This document shows, in pieces, positions 54,545 to 63,541 of a DNA stretch of 64,000 nucleotides (position 1 is the first letter of the stretch; each line of letters opens with the position of its first letter). Made by a program: the position numbers and the translations under genes. A model generated the notes under the pieces. That model had not been told where the DNA came from and ran no database searches. It saw nothing but the letters and a program-made list of their open reading frames with translations. Source of the stretch: Chloroflexota bacterium. GTDB taxonomy: Bacteria > Chloroflexota > Anaerolineae > Anaerolineales > Villigracilaceae. The stretch covers positions 434,001-498,000 of the forward strand of contig JACPYX010000007.1 of the NCBI GenBank assembly GCA_016195815.1, in the 5' to 3' direction.

Positions 54545-54990
54545 TTCTGAATGTAAACGGAAGCAGGCACGAGGTCCAGGAAGGGACGCGGACATTGCTC
54601 GAAGTCCTGCGCGATGATCTTGGATTGGTCGGCACAAAGGAAGGCTGCGGAGTCGGCATGTGCGGGGCGTGTACAGTGTTGGTGGATGGCAGGCCTATCA
54701 GCGGATGTTTGATATTAGCAGAACAGGTTGTTGGAAAAGAAATACTCACTGTTGAAGGCCTGGAAAAAAATGGACAACTGCATCCAATTCAACAAGCATT
54801 CATTGACGAAAGGGCATTCCAGTGCGCGTATTGCACACCAGGATTTATCTTGTCCACTGCGGCCTTGTTAAATGAAAACCCAAATCCGAGCGAAGATGAG
54901 ATTCGTGAATATCTATCAGGGAATTTATGCCGATGCGGTTCGTATCAAAATATATTGAAAGCGGTCTTGCGAGCGCACCAGAGAGTTTGA
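54541..54990 (+). CDS. Molybdenum hydroxylase 2Fe-2S (small, CoxS-like) subunit
   Basis: A 149-residue subunit. Plant-ferredoxin-type cluster ligands lie in GCGVGMCGACTVLVDG and SGC (N-terminal half); the second, helical, cluster domain has CAYCTPGFILS and NLCRCGSYQNI. Both clusters relay electrons from molybdenum to FAD. The order M-L-S is that of many CO-dehydrogenase-like hydroxylases. It is the last gene of the catabolic run; the IS remnant begins 12 bp after its stop. Confidence 0.93.
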   Translation: MILNVNGSRHEVQEGTRTLLEVLRDDLGLVGTKEGCGVGMCGACTVLVDGRPISGCLILAEQVVGKEILTVEGLEKNGQLHPIQQAFIDERAFQCAYCTPGFILSTAALLNENPNPSEDEIREYLSGNLCRCGSYQNILKAVLRAHQRV

Positions 54991-55002
54991 ATTGCAAATA
55001 TC

Positions 55003-55259
55003 GGGGGTGTCTAAAATGGTGGGCTAACGAAATCCATTGCCGAGCGATCCGTCGCAAATTGCTGCCATCCAAGTACGTTTCCATCGCACGCTTGCGCATA
55101 CTTTCTTTGGGTTCGGGTGTGTACTTGCAATTGCAATGCATACAACGATACCTTTGCGAACCCGCAGTCGTTCTTCCTGCTTTGTTTTGGCGGGTGGTCT
55201 CTTGGCAGCTCGGATGCCTTTTCATGGCTCTATTTCAGCCCGTCCTTTTGGACATTCCC
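55003..55259. mobile_element. Remnant of an IS1-like insertion sequence with terminal inverted repeats
   Basis: The 292-bp space between the CoxS-like gene and trmFO is almost entirely this 257-bp element. Its ends, 55003-55025 and 55237-55259, are 23-bp inverted repeats matching at 17 of 23 positions (GGG..TGTC.AAAA.GG..GGGCT reading inward from each end, the last five bases identical). Inside is the N-terminal part of a transposase on the minus strand. Most of a normal element (catalytic domain) is missing, so it cannot move by itself. No perfect target duplication is seen at its borders. Confidence 0.75.
55030..55225 (-). pseudogene. Transposase N-terminal fragment (InsA-like zinc ribbon and helix-turn-helix)
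   Basis: Reading leftward from ATG at 55225, about 60 codons encode [30 protein letters not shown] and [20 protein letters not shown]. The CxxC pair (first Cys in PSC, then CMHC) and TAGxQRYxC pattern match the InsA-type zinc ribbon of IS1 elements, followed by the start of the helix-turn-helix. After IARQW the similarity ends near the left inverted repeat and the frame runs out into the neighbouring gene. It is a truncated, decayed transposase gene. Confidence 0.7.
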
Positions 55260-55281
55260 AAATGGTACAATACCCCAACTT

Positions 55282-56622
55282 ATGACGGATTTAATTGTAA
55301 TTGGCGGCGGACTGGCTGGCAGTGAAGCCGCCTGGCAGGCCGCGCAACGCGGGTTGGATGTTTCTCTTTACGAGATGCGGCCTTCAATTTCAACGGGCGC
55401 GCACGAGACCGAATATTTTGCCGAGCTGGTCTGCTCCAATTCTCTCGGCTCAAACCTGCCGGACCGCGCATCCGGCGTGCTGAAAAATGAACTAAGGCGT
55501 CTCGGCTCCATGCTCCTGGAATGCGCCGAAGTTGCCGCGCTTCCTGCTGGCGCGGCCCTGGCTGTTGACCGCGAACTCTTCGCACGGCTGGTCACCGAGC
55601 GGATTCAAAACAACCCGCGCATCAAAGTGATTCGCACAGAAGTCACTGAGATACCATCCACGCCGGCGGTTATCGCTTCCGGCCCGCTGACTTCGCCTGC
55701 ACTCTCACAAAAGATCGCCCAACTCAGCGGCCAGGAGCAGCTCTTTTTCTTCGATGCCATTTCACCCATCGTTTCGCGCGAATCCGTCAACATGCAGATT
55801 GCCTTTCGCGCCTCGCGTTACGAAAAGGGCGAGCAGGAGCAGGGTGATTACATCAACTGCCCATTCACAAAAGATGAATATTACGCGTTCGTCGAAGCGC
55901 TGAGGCAAGCCGAGCGCATCGAACTGCATTCTTTTGAAGATGCAATCCGCTCCGGCGTGAAAGCCGGGCATTTCTTTGAGGGCTGTTTGCCTGTGGAGAT
56001 AATCGCTGAACGCGGCAAAGACTCGCTGGCTTTCGGTCCAATGCGGCCAGTCGGCTTGAGAGATCCTCGCACAGGCAAACGCCCATTTGCGATTGTTCAA
56101 CTTAGACAGGATAACCTGGCAGGTGATCTTTATAACCTCGTCGGCTTTCAAACCAATTTGAAATTCCCCGAGCAGAAACGCGTCTTGAGAATGATCCCCG
56201 GATTGGAAAACGCGGAGTTCATTCGCTATGGGCAGATGCACCGCAACACATTTATCGCCTCGCCCAAACTTCTGCGGTCCACGCTTCAATTTATCCATCG
56301 CGATGATCTTTTCTTCGCAGGGCAGATCACTGGCGTAGAAGGCTACATGGGCAACATCGCCACCGGCTTATTTGCAGGAATCAACTCGGCGCGCCTGTGC
56401 CAGGGTCAAGAACCGCTCACGCTTCCGCAAACCACCATGCTGGGCGCATTGTGCCACTATGTCACACACGCGGCCTTGAAAGACTTCCAACCGATGAAGG
56501 CCAACTTCGGGATTTTACCGGCGCTCGAAAATTCCAGCCGCCTCGATAAACGCGAACGCGCTATGTCTTATGCAAACCGCTCCAGCACTGAACTCGAAAC
56601 ATATCTGGTGTCTCATGACTAA
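55282..56622 (+). CDS. trmFO: Folate-dependent tRNA (uracil-5-)-methyltransferase TrmFO
   Basis: A 446-residue FAD enzyme that makes m5U54 in the T loop of tRNAs using methylenetetrahydrofolate. N-terminal FAD motif [20 protein letters not shown], then YEMRP, the [20 protein letters not shown] block, the [13 protein letters not shown] segment, [20 protein letters not shown] and the C-terminal [20 protein letters not shown]. All are family hallmarks. The ATG at 55282 begins the homology; the frame is open upstream only through the IS remnant. The IS end lies 22 bp before the start, so transcription may begin in or be read through from the element. It overlaps the next gene by 8 bp. Confidence 0.95.
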   Translation: MTDLIVIGGGLAGSEAAWQAAQRGLDVSLYEMRPSISTGAHETEYFAELVCSNSLGSNLPDRASGVLKNELRRLGSMLLECAEVAALPAGAALAVDRELFARLVTERIQNNPRIKVIRTEVTEIPSTPAVIASGPLTSPALSQKIAQLSGQEQLFFFDAISPIVSRESVNMQIAFRASRYEKGEQEQGDYINCPFTKDEYYAFVEALRQAERIELHSFEDAIRSGVKAGHFFEGCLPVEIIAERGKDSLAFGPMRPVGLRDPRTGKRPFAIVQLRQDNLAGDLYNLVGFQTNLKFPEQKRVLRMIPGLENAEFIRYGQMHRNTFIASPKLLRSTLQFIHRDDLFFAGQITGVEGYMGNIATGLFAGINSARLCQGQEPLTLPQTTMLGALCHYVTHAALKDFQPMKANFGILPALENSSRLDKRERAMSYANRSSTELETYLVSHD

Positions 56623-57526
56623 ACGCAGCATTGTCATTTATCTTTCCATAATCGGTCTCTTGCTCGCGCTGGCGCTGACCTGGTACGTGCGGGCGTTCAT
56701 TCTGGACCAGTCGGCGGCCCCCGTTAAATTCGACGGCCAGCGCGCCTACGCCGATGCGCAGACACAAGTCGCATTCGGGCCGCGCGTTCCGGGGTCGAAC
56801 GCGCACGCTAAAATCCTGGACTGGATGCAAACGGAACTCGAGTCGGCGGGCTGGCAGGTTGAGATCCAGCAATCTGAATCAATGGGACGCCCCATTCAAA
56901 ATTTAGTCGCGCGCCGTTCATCCGCCGCGCCGCAAATCATCCTCGGCGCACATTATGATTCGCGCATTCGCGCCGACCGCGATCCTGATCCCGCCAACCG
57001 TACCAAACCTGTGCCGGGCGCAAACGACGGCGCTTCGGGCGTGGCAATATTACTCGGGCTGGCGCGCACACTTCCACAGGACGGCATTCCCGTTGAACTG
57101 GTCTTCTTCGATGTGGAAGATAACGGCGAGATCCCCGGCTGGGATTGGATACTGGGCTCAACCGCCTTTGTTCAAAAGATGACGACCAAACCACAAGCCA
57201 TGATCCTGGTGGACATGGTCGGCGGCGCAAATCCAAAATTTTACATGGAGGGCAACTCCAACGCCCAACTGCGGGCTTCGATCTGGGACACCGCCAAAAA
57301 AATGGGCTTTCAGGAAGCATTTATTCCCCAAGTAAAATACAACATCCTGGACGACCACCTGCCATTCGTGCAGGCCGGTATCCCATCGGTGGACATCATT
57401 GATATTGATTACCCGTTCTGGCATACCACCGCCGATACGCCCGAAAATATTTCCCCCGCGAGTCTGCAAATGGTGGGCGACGTTCTTCTAAAGTGGCTGA
57501 GCCAGCAAAAGCCTCAATCAAATTGA
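56615..57526 (+). CDS. Membrane-anchored M28 peptidase / glutaminyl-peptide cyclotransferase-like zinc enzyme
   Basis: A 303-residue protein with an N-terminal signal anchor (about 5-29), so its catalytic part faces outside the membrane. Zinc-site motifs: LGAHYDSR (H113, D115), [14 protein letters not shown] (D138), [15 protein letters not shown] (E168 with D169), LVDMVGG and the C-terminal [20 protein letters not shown] ... FWHTTAD. DDHLPF and the WHT motif are those of the glutaminyl cyclase branch of the M28 fold more than of typical aminopeptidases. It could form pyroglutamate N-termini or trim peptides. The ATG overlaps the end of trmFO by 8 bp. Confidence 0.87.
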   Translation: MTKRSIVIYLSIIGLLLALALTWYVRAFILDQSAAPVKFDGQRAYADAQTQVAFGPRVPGSNAHAKILDWMQTELESAGWQVEIQQSESMGRPIQNLVARRSSAAPQIILGAHYDSRIRADRDPDPANRTKPVPGANDGASGVAILLGLARTLPQDGIPVELVFFDVEDNGEIPGWDWILGSTAFVQKMTTKPQAMILVDMVGGANPKFYMEGNSNAQLRASIWDTAKKMGFQEAFIPQVKYNILDDHLPFVQAGIPSVDIIDIDYPFWHTTADTPENISPASLQMVGDVLLKWLSQQKPQSN

Positions 57527-57569
57527 AATTGCCAAATTGGGTCAGACAGCGTAAACTTAGACAGCCGCC

Positions 57570-58838
57570 ATGAAAGCAAAGGAACTCCTCGCCGAAATCC
57601 GTCCCAGTTGGTTGCAACGCGTCTCATACAGCTTGACGCGTGGAACCAATCTGCGCGGCGTCTTTATCCAACAGCTCGAACGCTTCTTTGACGGCCTCGA
57701 ACAGGCCGTCACAACAGGCAATCCGGCCTGGCTCGATTCTATTTTATATGAGTGGACCGGCTCGCCCACGTTGACAGACTTGCAGCAGCAAAAAAACAAT
57801 GTGGCCGATCTGCTTAATAAAATCATTTCGATCACAAATGATGTCGCCATCGAGAATCTGTCCGAGCAGGACGCGCTCGACCTGCTGACAACCATTACCC
57901 CAATATATACTTATGCCCTCGAAAAAACCGCCCGCCTTGAAATGGAAGCGCGCGTGCTTTATATCTCAAATGAATTAATTGAGATGCAGCAAAAATTAGA
58001 GCGCCTTGACCGCTCAAAATCCAACTTCATTTCCGTCGCGGCCCACGAACTCAAGACGCCCCTGACTCTGATCGAGGGCTATGCCGCCATGATGCGCGAT
58101 CTTGTCACCCAGAATGGCAGCGGACAAATAGATACGCTCTTGTCGGGCGTCAACACAGGCATCTGGCGTCTGCGCCAGATCATAGACGACATGATTGACG
58201 TATCGCTGATTGACAACCACCTGCTTTCGCTCAATATGCAGCCGCTCTGGCTCAGTCACTTATTCGACCTGCTCAAACGCGATCTCAATGACATTCTCCG
58301 CGAACGACAGCAGATACTGGATGTGCGGGCCTTCCCCGGCAGTGAATTATGGATCTACGCCGATTCAGAGCGCCTTTATCAAGCCTTATATAATGTCCTG
58401 ACCAACGCGATTAAATACACTCCCGATAAGGGCCGGATCAGCATAGACGGTCGTACGCTGCCCGGCTTCATCGAGGTCATCGTGACTGACACCGGCATCG
58501 GCATATCCCCCGAAAACCAGGCGGCCATTTTCGAAAAATTCGGCCAATTGGGACGCGCGAATCTGCATTCCAGCGGAAAGACAAAATTCAAAGGCGGCGG
58601 TCCGGGTCTGGGACTGCCCATCACGCGTGGTATTATCGAAGCGCACGGCGGGACAATCTGGGTCGAGTCTGACGGCTGCGATGAAGAAAAATGTCCCGGC
58701 TCCACCTTCCATATTTTGATCCCCGCCCGCAGCGAGCCTACCGACCCAAAAGTCGCCAAGCTCTTTGGAAAATTAGAGAAAGCAAAACCGGAACCTGATG
58801 GCCAAGAGAATCCCCCAGCCGACACAAGCGCCGCGTGA
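57570..58838 (+). CDS. Histidine kinase with a helical N-terminal sensor domain
   Basis: A 422-residue soluble kinase. Residues 1-145 are helical with no domain I recognise (HLRGVF-type region LRGVFIQQLERFFDGLEQAV); the kinase core follows with H159 in FISVAAHELKTPLTLIEGYA, N box NVLTNAIKYTP, G1 DTGIGIS and the G2-region GGGPGLGLPITRGI. The tail is rich in Lys, Pro and Glu. No receiver or regulator gene lies beside it, so it is an orphan kinase. Its last 41 bp overlap the start of hflX in another frame, which couples expression of the two. Confidence 0.9.
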   Translation: MKAKELLAEIRPSWLQRVSYSLTRGTNLRGVFIQQLERFFDGLEQAVTTGNPAWLDSILYEWTGSPTLTDLQQQKNNVADLLNKIISITNDVAIENLSEQDALDLLTTITPIYTYALEKTARLEMEARVLYISNELIEMQQKLERLDRSKSNFISVAAHELKTPLTLIEGYAAMMRDLVTQNGSGQIDTLLSGVNTGIWRLRQIIDDMIDVSLIDNHLLSLNMQPLWLSHLFDLLKRDLNDILRERQQILDVRAFPGSELWIYADSERLYQALYNVLTNAIKYTPDKGRISIDGRTLPGFIEVIVTDTGIGISPENQAAIFEKFGQLGRANLHSSGKTKFKGGGPGLGLPITRGIIEAHGGTIWVESDGCDEEKCPGSTFHILIPARSEPTDPKVAKLFGKLEKAKPEPDGQENPPADTSAA

Positions 58839-60150
58839 ACGCGCCTTCCTGGTCGGTGTTGATATTTACCAACAAAAACATCACCTCACGCTCGAAGATT
58901 CGCTGACCGAACTCGCCCTGCTGGCCGACACCGCAGGGCTGGTTGTCGTCGGCGAACTGACCCAAAAGCTTGACCATCCCAACCCACATTCCTTCATAGG
59001 CCCCGGCAAAATAGAGGAACTTAAAGCCCTGACCGAGGAAACATTGGCGCAGGTCATTATCTTCGATGATGAGCTATCGCCGCGTCACCAGCGCGAACTT
59101 GAAAAGATTTTTGCGCCCAACGTCCGCGTCATTGACCGTACCGCTTTAATTTTGGACATCTTTGCCCAGCACGCTCACACGGCCGAGGGGATGCTGCAGG
59201 TCGAACTCGCCCAATACGAATACTTCCTACCGCGTCTTACCGGACAGTGGACGCATCTCGCCCGGCAAGCAGGCGGCGGCGGCGGACGGGCCGGCTCAAC
59301 CGGCGGCGTCGGCCTGCGCGGCCCCGGCGAGACCCAGCTCGAAGTAGACCGCCGCCAGATCCGTGAACGGATCGCACGCCTCAAACTCGAATTGGAAAAA
59401 GTACGCGCGCACCGCATGAGATATCGCGCCCAGCGCAAACGCTCGCGCATCCCGACCGTCGCTATCGTCGGCTACACCAATGCCGGAAAATCCACACTGC
59501 TGAACCGGCTCGCCAAGTCTGATGTCTATGCGGCCGACCAGCTTTTCGCCACGCTCGATCCGACCACACGCCGCATCGAACTATCCGGCGGTTACCAGGC
59601 CCTCGTCACAGACACAGTCGGCTTCATCCAAAAATTACCAACGGCTTTGATCGCAGCCTTCCACGCTACACTGGAAGAAATCGCAGAATCCGACCTGCTC
59701 CTGCATGTTGTAGATATTTCGCATCCCAACGCGCTGAATCAATTTCAGTCAGTCCAGGCAACACTGGAAGAGATCGGCGCGGGGCACATCCCCGCCGTCA
59801 CAGCGTTAAACAAAGTAGACCGCCTCAGCCAGCCCGAAGTCGCGCGAGAAACGACGCGCAATTATCCAAACTCGATTGCAGTGTCGGCCCGCAGCGGAGT
59901 CGGACAAATCGAATTGCTTCAGTTGATCAAACAGGAACTTTACGAAACATACACACCTGTACGCGTGCGCCTGCCTTATCAACAGGGCGCGTTGATTTCG
60001 CTCTTTCACGAAGCTGGACAAATCGAGCGCATCGAACACGAACGCGGCGGCGTGGCGATTCAGGGACGCGTCCCTGGGCGCCTGATGGCGCAATTCTCGC
60101 AGTGGCAAGTTGCCGAAAATCAACCTGAACCTGAAGAGGACGAAATATAA
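58798..60150 (+). CDS. hflX: GTPase HflX
   Basis: A 450-residue ribosome-associated GTPase that splits stalled or idle ribosomes. N-terminal HflX domain: FIGPGKIEELKALTEETLAQ, IIFDDELSPRHQRELEKIF and VIDRTALILDIFAQHAHTAE; the glycine-rich linker GGGGGRAGSTGGVGLRGPGE and LEVDRRQIRERI; G domain: G1 GYTNAGKSTLLNRL, G2 region LFATLDPTTR, G3 DTVGFI, G4 TALNKVD, G5 SARSGVG. All are intact. The ATG at 58798 lies inside the upstream kinase gene. It touches the following small gene (TAATG). Confidence 0.95.
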   Translation: MAKRIPQPTQAPRERAFLVGVDIYQQKHHLTLEDSLTELALLADTAGLVVVGELTQKLDHPNPHSFIGPGKIEELKALTEETLAQVIIFDDELSPRHQRELEKIFAPNVRVIDRTALILDIFAQHAHTAEGMLQVELAQYEYFLPRLTGQWTHLARQAGGGGGRAGSTGGVGLRGPGETQLEVDRRQIRERIARLKLELEKVRAHRMRYRAQRKRSRIPTVAIVGYTNAGKSTLLNRLAKSDVYAADQLFATLDPTTRRIELSGGYQALVTDTVGFIQKLPTALIAAFHATLEEIAESDLLLHVVDISHPNALNQFQSVQATLEEIGAGHIPAVTALNKVDRLSQPEVARETTRNYPNSIAVSARSGVGQIELLQLIKQELYETYTPVRVRLPYQQGALISLFHEAGQIERIEHERGGVAIQGRVPGRLMAQFSQWQVAENQPEPEEDEI

Positions 60151-60347
60151 TGTCGAAGTTGTTGGATTGGCTCTCTGAATTTCTTGCCCATCGCAAAGGG
60201 TTGTTGCCGTTAATAGGCATCTTTTTGATTGCCGCAAATCTTCTCGTACAATTTATATTACCAGGCTGGCTGGCCAGCACCAATCTCTTACTACACATCG
60301 GCCTGATCGTCGCCATTTTCGGACTCATGCTGGCATGGGCGTTGTAA
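60150..60347 (+). CDS. Small two-helix membrane protein of unknown function
   Basis: A 65-residue protein, most of it two hydrophobic helices (about 19-38, GLLPLIGIFLIAANLLVQFI, and about 46-65) with a short basic N-terminus (LSEFLAHRKG). I do not recognise a family. It is sandwiched between hflX (one-base overlap) and the glycosyltransferase-like gene (13-bp overlap), which supports real translation. It may be an accessory to the membrane protein encoded next. Confidence 0.65.
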   Translation: MSKLLDWLSEFLAHRKGLLPLIGIFLIAANLLVQFILPGWLASTNLLLHIGLIVAIFGLMLAWAL

Positions 60348-61915
60348 CAACAAGCGTAAAAGAAAAACGCTTTTGGAATACACTGTTTCTGGCCGGGTTG
60401 ATCGCCGGCCTTATTTTACGATTCTATCTTGCGAGTTTCGCAAAGACGCCCGGTCACGGTGACTCGGCCTTTTATTACACGGTTGCCAAAAACATTGCGC
60501 TCGGCCGCGGGCCGGTTATTGATTACATCGTTTATTTCTTCAGCGGATTGCTTCCGCTTCCACATTACGCCGGCGACTTTTGGAATCCGGGCGCGGCGTT
60601 TCTGATCAGCATCCCGATGATCTTATTTGGGACATCGCTATCCAGCGCGCTGGCCGCGCCGATCATTGCAGGAATCGTCCCGGCCCTAGTGGGATATTGG
60701 GCCGGAAGGAAATTTTCAGGGTCAATTGCCGTCGGCTCGCTGGCCGGCATTCTGACCTTCTTCTCTCCGTTTCAAGTCTGGTATTCCGTAACGACCGAAG
60801 CGATCATTTTTTCGGGCGCTTTCGGCGCGCTCGCCATATACTTCATCATGAAGAGTGACGAATCTCCGCGCTATTTTTTAGCCGCAGCTATTTTTACGGG
60901 ATTTGCCCAGCTGATCCGGCAGGACAACATTCTTCTGCTTGCCGCTCTTGAAGTTTGCATTCTGCTCGCATCCTTATCCTGGAAAAGAAAACTGGCTTTT
61001 GCAGCCGCCGCGCTGGGCATACACCTGCTGATTCTTTCCCCCCTGATTCTAAAAAATTTTTCTGAATTCCGGGCACCTTTTCCGCCGGGGCCCGCGAAAA
61101 CCGCCTTCCTGACCACCTACGAAGACTTTCACTCTTACGGCAAACGCATGGACTGGTATTCTTTACGCGCTGCCTGGGGTATTCGCGGCATCCTCACCAG
61201 GAAGCTCCACACAGCCCAGGAGAATCTGGGACAGGTTAATTATTACATTGATACTGTTTTTAGCATTCTCTTTTTTTTCGCCCTGGCAGGCACGGCAATT
61301 CTGCACCGCAAAAAAAACAACCTGCGCTTGCTTCTCCCCGTTTTTCTGTTCGCACTATTCGAGTATTTATTCTACTCTTTCATCGCCAGTTTCTCCGGCC
61401 CCGGTTCGCTAATTAAGATTCTTGGAATACTAATGCCGTTTATCAGCATTGTGATCGTTGATTTTTTTGCAAATCACCTGCGCCCCAAATTGCTTCTCAT
61501 CACAGCGATGGTACTGCTCAGCATATATTCCGGCTATCGCGGATTTCAAAAAAATTATTCTTCGGCCATTTATTACAATGGGGTTTACGATAGCTATAAA
61601 ATTGTAAAATCGGTGATTGTCAAAGACGCGGGCCAAAGGGGCGCCAACGGCAGTGACATCACAGTCTTGGCCCGTGACACGTGGGACGTTTACGAAGGCA
61701 CCGGCTTCAAGACCGTCATGGTCCCCAACAACGATCTCAACACCATCGTGTATGTTGCCCAACATTACAACGCTCGCTATATCTTGCTCCCCGCCCAACG
61801 TCCTCAATTGGATAAGATCTACAACGGCACAACGCCCGATCCGCGTTTCCGTTACGTGGCGGCCATTCCAAATTCCGACCTGAAGATATTCTGGATAGAT
61901 TTTGAGCAAAAATAA
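60335..61915 (+). CDS. GT39/GT-C-fold membrane glycosyltransferase-like protein
   Basis: A 526-residue polytopic membrane protein with about ten to twelve helices. Near the N-terminus GHGDSAFYYTVAKNIALGRG has the acidic residue and Tyr/Ala pattern in the first extracytoplasmic loop that marks GT-C enzymes of the dolichyl-phosphate-mannose/ArnT type. The last about 120 residues form a soluble outside domain (VLARDTWDVYEGTGFKTVMV, YNARYILLPAQR). Such enzymes transfer a lipid-linked sugar to a protein or lipid outside the membrane. It ends at a bidirectional terminator opposite a second protein of similar layout. Confidence 0.8.
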   Translation: MGVVTTSVKEKRFWNTLFLAGLIAGLILRFYLASFAKTPGHGDSAFYYTVAKNIALGRGPVIDYIVYFFSGLLPLPHYAGDFWNPGAAFLISIPMILFGTSLSSALAAPIIAGIVPALVGYWAGRKFSGSIAVGSLAGILTFFSPFQVWYSVTTEAIIFSGAFGALAIYFIMKSDESPRYFLAAAIFTGFAQLIRQDNILLLAALEVCILLASLSWKRKLAFAAAALGIHLLILSPLILKNFSEFRAPFPPGPAKTAFLTTYEDFHSYGKRMDWYSLRAAWGIRGILTRKLHTAQENLGQVNYYIDTVFSILFFFALAGTAILHRKKNNLRLLLPVFLFALFEYLFYSFIASFSGPGSLIKILGILMPFISIVIVDFFANHLRPKLLLITAMVLLSIYSGYRGFQKNYSSAIYYNGVYDSYKIVKSVIVKDAGQRGANGSDITVLARDTWDVYEGTGFKTVMVPNNDLNTIVYVAQHYNARYILLPAQRPQLDKIYNGTTPDPRFRYVAAIPNSDLKIFWIDFEQK

Positions 61916-61952
61916 AAAATCGAGGCTGGTTTTCCACCAGCCTCGATTTTTT
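61915..61952. terminator. Bidirectional terminator between two convergent membrane-protein genes
   Basis: A strong stem of about 14 bp, ATCGAGGCTGGT / ACCAGCCTCGAT extended by A/T pairs, with a 5-base loop TTTCC, and runs of T after the stem in both directions. It serves both convergent genes. Confidence 0.9.
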
Positions 61953-61955
61953 ATT

Positions 61956-63461
61956 TCATTTTACGATTTCGAAAATCACCGCCTGCTGGTCTCGATAGAC
62001 CTGACGCATCCCCGGGTCTGCGGATGCGGCGCTGATAAAACCCTTGTGTTGTAAATCGCTGAGAACATAATACGCGCCGAACTCACTCGGAATCACTTTC
62101 GATAAGTTGTGAACATTGCCGTCTGTGATAGAGACCCATAAATCATACAAATCGGGGTTGTAGAGCTGCATATAGGTCGGGTCAAGTCCAACCAAATAGG
62201 TATTGTAGGTATCGTAATAAAACAGGCGCGGAAAATCATCCCAATCCGTTTGGAAGATACGCTCACCCGGGGCTGTATTCGCCATCAGCCACTTGGTCGC
62301 TTCGGCATATAGTGTGTAAGTTTTCGAGGCTTGAATGCTGTCCACTGCATCCCGGCGCGTAACGTACGCTCCAACCAGCAACATGATGAAAAGAATAATC
62401 GGCACTCCGTTTTTGAAAAGAACAGAGACCTTCTTCGGCAAAGGCTCGAGGTCTTTATCCTGCGAGCTTTCCAATAACGGCGACCAGGCCATCGAAGCGA
62501 AGACCAAGGCAAATGCCGGGAAGTATTCAATGAAACGACGCGCTTGAAAGAGCATCAAACCAAAGAGAGCAGTCGCGAGGAAGGCGGTCATCAACGGGGC
62601 ATTCATCCGCCTCCCGCGCAGACCGAGGGCCAGTATCCCGCCCAAAAGGATAATCAGCGCCAGCGGCGAATTTTGCAGCAATTGACCGGTGTCGTAGGGA
62701 TACCATTCGTTGCCAACACTTATCGAAGTTGCGTTTGTCAATTTTGGAAGCAGGTGACGATAAATGAAGATTAAATCCTGCGGAAAATAAATATTGACGA
62801 TCAGGCCAAGCACAGTCCCCGCGGCGACAAATGCCAACGGTCGCAGATTAAGCCGTCCCTCCGTGAGCCAAAGCGCGGCCGTGTAAAGAACGGCGAGGGC
62901 CGTCAACAGCGGGAAGGCATCATACATCCACACATATAAAAATGCCAGCACCGCCAGGTGACGGTTCTTTCCGGTAAACATCCAGTGCAATCCCAGCGCC
63001 AATACGCCCAGCGAAAGCGACAACGGGCGCGTGATGCTCATGCGATATAAAAACGCCTGCGAGACCGCAAGAAGACCAATCGCCCAGAACCCCGCATAGC
63101 GGACTTTCTGTCCGCGCAGAAGCCACCAGACTGCCAGGAATGCCAGGGCGGCAAATGTCACAGCAGACCATTTGGCTCCCAGCCGCAAATCGCCAAACGT
63201 GAACGGAATTAACGCAACATGAAAAAGAAAATGATGATCGTAAAATTCCTTCCCGTTCAAGATGGTCAGCGGCATATAAGGGAAGGCGGGTTTCAACCCC
63301 TGCTCGCGCATCAACGAGGCCATCTTGATATGATAGAAGCCGTCGTTGTCCGGCATGTCTGGCGTGGAAAACTGGATGCTCGCCATGAACGCAAAGAAAA
63401 TGGCAAAGAGTAATGCGGCCTGCGCCCAAACAGGCAGCCGCGGCTGGAAAAAATTTTTCAT
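61956..63461 (-). CDS. GT-C-like polytopic membrane protein
   Basis: A 501-residue protein with about eleven hydrophobic helices. Its first loop has FSTPDMPDNDGFYHIKMASL (acidic pair, then Tyr-His), comparable to the catalytic loop of GT-C sugar transferases and oligosaccharyl-transferase relatives. After the last helix (IILFIMLLVGAYV) about 130 residues form an outside domain with FQTDWDDFPRLFYYDTYNTY and LVGLDPTYM. It may transfer a lipid-linked glycan; the acceptor is unknown. The ATG at 63461 is preferred: GAGGA is 6 nt upstream, whereas the ATG two codons earlier abuts it. It is downstream of pckA on the same strand. Confidence 0.75.
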   Translation of the reverse strand: MKNFFQPRLPVWAQAALLFAIFFAFMASIQFSTPDMPDNDGFYHIKMASLMREQGLKPAFPYMPLTILNGKEFYDHHFLFHVALIPFTFGDLRLGAKWSAVTFAALAFLAVWWLLRGQKVRYAGFWAIGLLAVSQAFLYRMSITRPLSLSLGVLALGLHWMFTGKNRHLAVLAFLYVWMYDAFPLLTALAVLYTAALWLTEGRLNLRPLAFVAAGTVLGLIVNIYFPQDLIFIYRHLLPKLTNATSISVGNEWYPYDTGQLLQNSPLALIILLGGILALGLRGRRMNAPLMTAFLATALFGLMLFQARRFIEYFPAFALVFASMAWSPLLESSQDKDLEPLPKKVSVLFKNGVPIILFIMLLVGAYVTRRDAVDSIQASKTYTLYAEATKWLMANTAPGERIFQTDWDDFPRLFYYDTYNTYLVGLDPTYMQLYNPDLYDLWVSITDGNVHNLSKVIPSEFGAYYVLSDLQHKGFISAASADPGMRQVYRDQQAVIFEIVK

Positions 63462-63480
63462 AAGCATTCCTCATTATAAA

Positions 63481-63510
63481 CAGAAGCGACAGTTTTTACT
63501 GCCGCTTCTG
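63481..63510 (-). terminator. Hairpin after pckA
   Basis: Inverted repeat CAGAAGCGGCAGT / ACTGTCGCTTCTG (13 bp with one G-T-type mismatch) and an AAAA loop, followed on the minus strand by TTTATAAT. The T stretch is short, so termination may be partial and allow read-through into the membrane-protein gene. Confidence 0.6.
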
Positions 63511-63541
63511 CGCAGGCAACTTAGAACTTAGCCGCCGCAAA

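Noticed and set aside
52328-54990. Aerobic CO dehydrogenase (CoxMLS with CoxG)
   Set aside because: The large subunit has AYRGAM where form I CO dehydrogenase has AYxCSFR with the Cu-binding cysteine; the set is better called a general molybdenum hydroxylase.
55117-55281. N-terminal extension of TrmFO
   Set aside because: The 55 upstream codons are translated from the IS remnant on the opposite strand; homology begins at [10 protein letters not shown].
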